Below the pieces are notes generated by a model. It worked only from the letters and a program-made list of their open reading frames with translations, made no database searches and was not told where the DNA came from. A program made the translations under genes and the position numbers. A DNA stretch of 10,899 nt from Desulfovibrio sp. (GTDB taxonomy: Bacteria; Desulfobacterota; Desulfovibrionia; Desulfovibrionales; Desulfovibrionaceae). Within the stretch, counting starts at the first letter, position 1, and each line of letters begins with the position of its first letter. Positions 6,831-10,899 of this stretch are shown here, piece after piece. Where the stretch lies: contig JAIWOE010000131.1 in NCBI GenBank assembly GCA_020217165.1, positions 1 through 10,899 of the forward strand, written 5' to 3'.

Positions 6831-9800
6831 TTATTTTTCCGCCGTGGCAGTCACCCGGCGCACGCCGCCGACGCGGGGCATGGCCTTGGCCACGGTTTTG
6901 CGAAACAGCTTGCTCCAGCGTGTGCCATGGAGCTGCTCCGCCAGGTATTCCAGGGAATGCAGCACCGGGTGCACGTCGTGCATGCCCAGCAGGGAGCGGG
7001 AGATGCCCACCTTGCACGAGGGGCAGCCCACGATGATGGGACTGGTCTGGCCGTAGCCGGCCAGGTCCTTGCCCAATTGCTCCTGCTTCTTGGCCCGGAT
7101 GCGGTTATAGATGTCCGGGGAGGTCAGGGCGCCCATGCCGGATTCGCCGCAGCAACCGGGGGACACGGCCACCTGCGCCCCGGTGAGGCGGGCCAGCCCC
7201 TGGCGGTAGGCTTCCGTGGCCTTGGGGCCCTTGATGCCCGTCCATTCCGCATGGCAGGCGCCATGGTAGAGCAGCTGCCGGCCGCTGGCCTTGGGCAGCT
7301 TGTCCGGCGCAATGCGTTCCAGCAGAAACTGTGTCACGTCCTGATGGGTCAGCTTGCGGGGCAGCATGGCGTCCAGCTGATAGCGGGAAAGTCCGTCACG
7401 ACAGGAACCGCAGGAGGTGAGCAGGTGCGTCACGTGCAGGCCTTCGGTGGCGGCTTCCTCCAACAGCTTTTTTATGGCGTAGAGGTTTCGGGCCTGGTTG
7501 GTGGCAAAGGCCTCCTCGGCCCCGCTCACCAGCAGGGGGTACCCGCAGCAGAGGTGCTCCCGGGGCAGGATGACGGCATAGCCGGCCTCCAACAGCAGCA
7601 TGACCCCGGCCAGGCCGATGTTGCGGTAGAAGAGCGAGGCGCCGCAGCCCGGGAAGTACAGCACCGTGGGCAGGCCTTCTTCCGGCTTGTCCAAAGGGGT
7701 TTTGGGCAGGGCTGCGCCGGCGGGAATGAAAAAGGGGCCGCGGTCCATGTGCAGGGCCTGCAGCAGGTTGCCCACCCCCAGTTGCGGCGAGGGACCGGAA
7801 AAGAGGGGGTTGTCGATCTTGCGACGCCAGGAGGGCGGAATGAGCCGCACCAGCTGGCTCTGGGCGGCGCCACCCAGGGCCGCCAGCTTGGCCGCCTTGG
7901 GCACGCGCCTGGCCGGCGCATTGGAGAGCCAATCCAGCACCGCATGCTTGATGGGGTGCCCTCCGGCGCGTTTGTCATCCAAAAATGCCCGCAGGGAAAG
8001 CACCACGTTAGGCGTGTCGATTTTCACGGGGCAGGTGGCCGTGCACTTGCCGCAGGCCGTGCAGTGCTCCATGAGCCGGCGCAACTCGTCCAGCAGCGCC
8101 CGATCGGGCTCGCCCTTGTTCACCTGGGTGTAGTAGATGGCCTCCACCAGGGCGCCAAGGGTGATGAACTTGTTGCGTGGATGGTAAATAAGGGACCGCT
8201 GCGGCTGGAACATGGCGCACACCTGTTTGCATTTGCCGCAACGGGTGCACACCTGAATGCTCTGCAGCAGCCGGATGAGCCGTTCCTTCTCGGGCAGGCC
8301 GCTCTGGCGGATATCCTGAATGAGGCGGTTGAAGGAGAAGGTATAGGGTGTCACCGGCAGGGCGCGCTGGGTAAGCTTGCCGGTATTCAGGATGTTGTTG
8401 GGGTCCACTTCTTTTTTGTACTTCTTGAGGGCGGCGATCTTCTCGTCGGAAATGAACCCAATTTTGGTGATGCCGATGCCATGCTCGCCCGAGACCTGAC
8501 CCTTGAGCTCAAGCACCTTGGTCATCACCGTGGCGGCGGCTTCCTCGGCCTGGTGGAGCATGTCCGGATCGTTGGAATTCACCGGGATGTTCACGTGGCA
8601 GTTGCCGTCGCCGGCGTGCATGTGGTTGGCCACCACCACGCGGGTCTTGAGCATATTCTGATGAATCTCGCCAATCTTTTCCGCGGCCTTGGGATAGCGG
8701 GACGCCAGGTCGCGGAAGAAGAAGGCAATCTGCACCTCCAGCTCCTGGTCGTTGAGTTCCGCCGTGGTGGTTTCCTTTTTGAGGATGCGCTGGCAAAAGC
8801 CGCGTTCCATGGCGATGAACTCGTCATCCATGGGCACGGCCTCCAGCCGGCCCACCTCCCCCAGGGCCTTGCGGTAGGCCTTGGCCAGGTAGGTGAGGTT
8901 CAACTCCTCCAGAAAATCGGCAAAGGTCGGGATCATTTCGATGGGAATGACCACGTCCTCGTTGATCTTGAACCCGGACGTGCGCTTGGAAATGGCCGAG
9001 AGCTTGTGCCGGTCTTCCCAGAAGTGTTCGGCTTCCTTCTCGTCTTTGGCAATGAACACGTCCATGTTGTCCCGGCGGTCCACCATGGCGGCAATCTCGG
9101 CCACGGCGGTATCCAGGGCCTCGGGATGGTCGCTGTTGAGTTCCAGGATGAGCACGGAGATGGGGTCCCCTTCGTAGCGGGTGGACGTTTTGACGTACTC
9201 GATGGCCTGGACATACTTGATGCCGAACTCCTCCAGGGCGCTCATCTTCACCAGGTCGCCCGCCTCGCGGATGCGCCCCCGCAAGGCCACCAGCTCCGTC
9301 ACCACCTCCATGGCGTGGTGCATGCTGCGGCCGAAAAATTCCAGCACAATGACCCGGGCGTGCTGGAGCATGGGGTAGCAGATGAAGCAGGCTTCGGTGA
9401 TGATGCCGTCCACCCCTTCCTTCTGCACGCCGGGCAGGCCGCCAAGGTACTTGTTGGTGACATCCTTGCCCAGGTTCTCGCCGCGAATCTGATCCCCGGG
9501 CAGGGCGATGGTTTCTTTCACCCGGCCGTCATCGGTGCGCACCTCGAAGACCGCGGTTTCGTCGGGCATGATCTTGTGCCGCGGATGATCCACACGGCGC
9601 ACCTCGATGATCTCGCCCAGGGGGGTGACCATCTTGTAGGAGAGGATGTTGTCCAGGGTGGTGCCGTATTCGAAGGCAAAGGGCCCGCCGGAGTTTTCGG
9701 AGATATTGCCGCCGATGGAGGAGGCCGCCTTGGAGGCCGGGTCCACGGTGAAGAGCAGGCCCTTCTTGGCCGCGGCCTGGATGGCCTGCAGGGTGATGAC

Positions 9801-10430
9801 CCCGGCCTGGGTGCACAGGATCTTTTGCTCGGCGTCAACCTCGATGATTTCCTTGCACTTGGCCAGGGACAGGATGATGGACCGCTGGTGCGCCGGGATG
9901 GCCCCGCCGGTGAGGCCGGAGCCGCCGCCCCGGGGCACGATGACAAAGTCCATCTCGTTGGCCAGTTTGACGATGGCCTGGATCTGTTCCGTGGTCTTGG
10001 GCGTGATGACCAGCAGGGGCAGATTCATGCGCAGGTCCGTGGAGTCCGTGCTGCTCTCCACCAGGGTGGAGGGCCGGGCGTCCACGCTGTCGGCTTCCAG
10101 GATGGTCCGCAGCCGGCGGGACAGCTCCTTCTTGAAGCGCTGGTCGTCCTCGTATTCCTTCCAGAACCGTTTGATGGCCTTGGAGATGACGCCTGCGTAC
10201 TCCCGGGAGAGGGACGGCTTTTCTCGCCGGAACTTGGCCTTGACGCTCTCCACCACCTGGCGGGGATCGATGAAGGGGTTGTAGCGGACAAGAAACATCT
10301 CCTGGGCCAGGGCCAGGGCCAGGTCGCGCACGGCCTCGGGCCAGGCGGCGAACTCGCCGGGGGTGAGTCCCAGCACACGGGAGACAATGTGTTCGGGAGG
10401 CAGGGAAATGTGGGGGCCTTTTTGCATCAT
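6831..10430 (-). CDS. Fused FAD/iron-sulfur 2-hydroxyacid dehydrogenase (D-lactate/glycolate type)
   Basis: A 1199-residue protein joining a GlcD-like flavoprotein to a GlpC/GlcF-like iron-sulfur part. Relatives oxidise D-lactate, glycolate or D-2-hydroxyglutarate to the 2-oxoacid and pass electrons through Fe-S clusters. Residues 1-135 are a charged, probably helical extension. The FAD (PCMH-type) domain, about 136-315, has PRGGGSGLTGGAIP (166-179), GGNISENSGGP (240-250) and EYGTTLDN. The FAD-oxidase C domain, about 320-690, has HAGDGNCH (605-612) and SGEHGIG (647-653); His605, His612 and Glu649 are the likely metal ligands. Two ferredoxin motifs follow: Cys728/731/734/738 and Cys790/793/796/800, the first lacking the usual Pro after its last Cys. 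Two CCG domains follow: Cys929, 961-962, 1007, 1010 and Cys1059, 1093-1094, 1136, 1139. No signal peptide or membrane segment is seen, so it is cytoplasmic or peripheral. GAGG at 10437-10440 supports the first of two tandem ATGs. It leads the operon; the exact substrate is unknown. Confidence 0.92.
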   Translation of the reverse strand: MMQKGPHISLPPEHIVSRVLGLTPGEFAAWPEAVRDLALALAQEMFLVRYNPFIDPRQVVESVKAKFRREKPSLSREYAGVISKAIKRFWKEYEDDQRFKKELSRRLRTILEADSVDARPSTLVESSTDSTDLRMNLPLLVITPKTTEQIQAIVKLANEMDFVIVPRGGGSGLTGGAIPAHQRSIILSLAKCKEIIEVDAEQKILCTQAGVITLQAIQAAAKKGLLFTVDPASKAASSIGGNISENSGGPFAFEYGTTLDNILSYKMVTPLGEIIEVRRVDHPRHKIMPDETAVFEVRTDDGRVKETIALPGDQIRGENLGKDVTNKYLGGLPGVQKEGVDGIITEACFICYPMLQHARVIVLEFFGRSMHHAMEVVTELVALRGRIREAGDLVKMSALEEFGIKYVQAIEYVKTSTRYEGDPISVLILELNSDHPEALDTAVAEIAAMVDRRDNMDVFIAKDEKEAEHFWEDRHKLSAISKRTSGFKINEDVVIPIEMIPTFADFLEELNLTYLAKAYRKALGEVGRLEAVPMDDEFIAMERGFCQRILKKETTTAELNDQELEVQIAFFFRDLASRYPKAAEKIGEIHQNMLKTRVVVANHMHAGDGNCHVNIPVNSNDPDMLHQAEEAAATVMTKVLELKGQVSGEHGIGITKIGFISDEKIAALKKYKKEVDPNNILNTGKLTQRALPVTPYTFSFNRLIQDIRQSGLPEKERLIRLLQSIQVCTRCGKCKQVCAMFQPQRSLIYHPRNKFITLGALVEAIYYTQVNKGEPDRALLDELRRLMEHCTACGKCTATCPVKIDTPNVVLSLRAFLDDKRAGGHPIKHAVLDWLSNAPARRVPKAAKLAALGGAAQSQLVRLIPPSWRRKIDNPLFSGPSPQLGVGNLLQALHMDRGPFFIPAGAALPKTPLDKPEEGLPTVLYFPGCGASLFYRNIGLAGVMLLLEAGYAVILPREHLCCGYPLLVSGAEEAFATNQARNLYAIKKLLEEAATEGLHVTHLLTSCGSCRDGLSRYQLDAMLPRKLTHQDVTQFLLERIAPDKLPKASGRQLLYHGACHAEWTGIKGPKATEAYRQGLARLTGAQVAVSPGCCGESGMGALTSPDIYNRIRAKKQEQLGKDLAGYGQTSPIIVGCPSCKVGISRSLLGMHDVHPVLHSLEYLAEQLHGTRWSKLFRKTVAKAMPRVGGVRRVTATAEK

Positions 10431-10436
10431 GGATGG

Positions 10437-10440
10437 CCTC
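10437..10440 (-). promoter_or_regulatory. Ribosome binding site for the FAD/Fe-S dehydrogenase
   Basis: On the minus strand GAGG lies 6 nt ahead of the first of two adjacent ATG codons (10430-10428) and 9 nt ahead of the second. The two starts differ by one residue. The frame stays open to 10667, but that upstream translation crosses strong hairpins and has no family resemblance. Confidence 0.6.
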
Positions 10441-10458
10441 GCAATGCGAAGACGCCGC

Positions 10459-10473
10459 GGCGGGGCGCCCGCC
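10459..10473 (-). other. GC hairpin in the leader of the dehydrogenase gene
   Basis: A perfect 6-bp GC-only stem (10459-10464 with 10468-10473) and 3-nt loop lies 28 nt ahead of the dehydrogenase start codon and about 18 nt from its ribosome binding site. It would be in the 5' untranslated leader if transcription begins near 10489. It could affect translation, or it could be chance in a GC-rich region. Confidence 0.4.
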
Positions 10474-10478
10474 AGACC

Positions 10479-10518
10479 GGCAACGAAGGAAAAAGATAGT
10501 ACCAATAATGAGGCAACG
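10479..10518 (-). repeat. 7-bp direct repeat flanking the AT-rich promoter candidate
   Basis: On the plus strand GGCAACG occurs at 10479-10485 and again at 10512-10518, with starts 33 bp apart, about three helical turns. The copies bracket the only AT-rich stretch of the spacer. The shorter core GGCAA also occurs at 10526-10530 and 10574-10578. This may be a pair of regulator half-sites; it may also be chance. Confidence 0.3.
10496..10504 (-). promoter_or_regulatory. Possible extended -10 promoter of the minus-strand operon
   Basis: The minus strand reads TGG-TACTAT (10504 down to 10496), a TGn extended -10 motif with 4 of 6 matches to TATAAT. It lies in an AT-rich patch (about 10489-10510) that stands out from the GC-rich surroundings. 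Transcription would start near 10489, giving a leader of about 59 nt. An overlapping alternative is TTGCCA (10530-10525), 17 nt, TATTGG (10507-10502). No -35 is properly placed for TACTAT. The sequence is weak evidence only. Confidence 0.3.
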
Positions 10519-10547
10519 GCGGGTTGGCAAGCCCCCGCCCGGGGCGT

Positions 10548-10578
10548 TTGCCGGCATGCCGGAGCATCCGGCCGGCAA
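10548..10578 (-). terminator. Inverted repeat downstream of the right-edge gene, candidate terminator
   Basis: TTGCCGGC (10548-10555) pairs perfectly with GCCGGCAA (10571-10578). The stem can continue as CGG/CCG (10560-10562 with 10568-10570) after a 4-nt bulge, closing a 5-nt loop. It begins about 40 nt past the stop codon of the right-edge gene, where a terminator is expected, but no U-tract follows on the minus strand. A second GC stem (10518-10523 with 10534-10539) follows closely. These may end transcription, or be part of the operon's upstream regulatory region. Confidence 0.35.
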
Positions 10579-10617
10579 TACCACAAGAGGGAAGGTTGCG
10601 TTCCGTCGCGTTCTGCC

Positions 10618-10899
10618 TTAGTTCGCGGGTGGTTTGGGCACGCCCGGCGCCGGCCCCGGCGGGGCAAGGCCCGGCACGCCCTGGAGGATCTGCTCCAGCC
10701 CTTGCAACAGGTGCCCTAGCCCCTGCTGCAAGGCCCGACCCGCCCGCCAGGCCAGGTATTCCTCCAGGGTGGGAACGCCGGCGAACAGCAGGTCCTGCCC
10801 GGTGTCGGCCAGGGCACCGGAGCCCTCCACGGAATCGCACACCAGCACGGGCAACGGGGCGGTGGTGTCCACATAGCAGACCGTCAGCCGGGACAGGCC
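10618..10899 (-). CDS. C-terminal end of an unidentified protein, cut by the window edge
   Basis: The last 93 codons of a minus-strand gene whose frame is open through the right edge. The GTG at 10872 is internal and not a convincing start. I do not recognise the family. The visible part begins with a strand-like stretch (LSRLTVCYVDTTAPLPVLVC). Then comes an acidic/Gly segment with DSVEGSGALADTGQD. A likely amphipathic helix rich in Leu, Gln and Gly follows (EEYLAWRAGRALQQGLGHLL, continuing LQGLEQILQG). The protein ends with a Pro/Gly/Ala tail that stops at PKPPAN. No cysteine cluster or membrane segment is visible. The stop codon TAG is at 10618-10620. The 187-nt structured spacer after it suggests that it belongs to a separate transcript from the dehydrogenase operon. 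An overlapping plus-strand open frame (10634-10876) has no ribosome binding site and is the less likely choice. Confidence 0.6.
   Translation of the reverse strand, partial: GLSRLTVCYVDTTAPLPVLVCDSVEGSGALADTGQDLLFAGVPTLEEYLAWRAGRALQQGLGHLLQGLEQILQGVPGLAPPGPAPGVPKPPAN

Noticed and set aside
6348..10499. A 1383-codon open frame on the plus strand, opposite the dehydrogenase and part of the aminotransferase
   Set aside because: Its codons lie exactly opposite those of the real genes, so its stops would require TTA, CTA or TCA in the sense genes, and these are rare in GC-rich DNA. The product is low-complexity His/Gly/Val-rich and resembles no family.

Overview
This high-GC window (roughly two thirds G+C by eye) looks like core chromosome of a bacterium. 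The best guess is a sulfate reducer of the Desulfovibrio group. That is an inference from two things: the rpe-tkt-pgk gene order, and the very long fused FAD/iron-sulfur 2-hydroxyacid dehydrogenase, a type I associate with those organisms. Nothing here proves the taxon. I see no mobile element, CRISPR array, tRNA, rRNA or defence module.

Left block, plus strand (1-4005): ribulose-phosphate 3-epimerase (11-691), transketolase (783-2774) and phosphoglycerate kinase (2830-4005). Gaps are 91 and 55 nt and each start has a Shine-Dalgarno sequence. The first two enzymes belong to the non-oxidative pentose phosphate pathway. The third belongs to lower glycolysis/gluconeogenesis, which transketolase feeds through glyceraldehyde-3-phosphate. 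The 113-nt gap after pgk holds a strong 16-bp hairpin (4059-4094) that probably ends transcription from both converging blocks.

Right block, minus strand (10430 down to 4119): a probable operon of four genes with gaps of 24, 22 and 2 nt. In transcription order it holds a 1199-residue FAD/Fe-S dehydrogenase of the D-lactate/glycolate/2-hydroxyglutarate type, a class V PLP aminotransferase of the alanine-glyoxylate type, the YqgF/RuvX RNase H-like protein, and the MltG endolytic murein transglycosylase. The first two could together link a 2-hydroxyacid, its 2-oxoacid and the amino acid. The last two are housekeeping genes that appear to ride on the same transcript.

The 187-nt region 10431-10617 ahead of this operon holds several GC-rich hairpins, a 7-bp direct repeat, and an AT-rich patch with a possible extended -10 promoter. 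Beyond it, on the minus strand, is the 3' end of an unidentified gene that runs off the right edge.

All stretches without a gene are shorter than 300 nt. I found no convincing undescribed system. The most interesting items are the 18-cysteine, HdrB-like iron-sulfur half of the dehydrogenase with its N-terminal helical extension, its pairing with the aminotransferase, the structured leader, and the unidentified gene end at the right edge.
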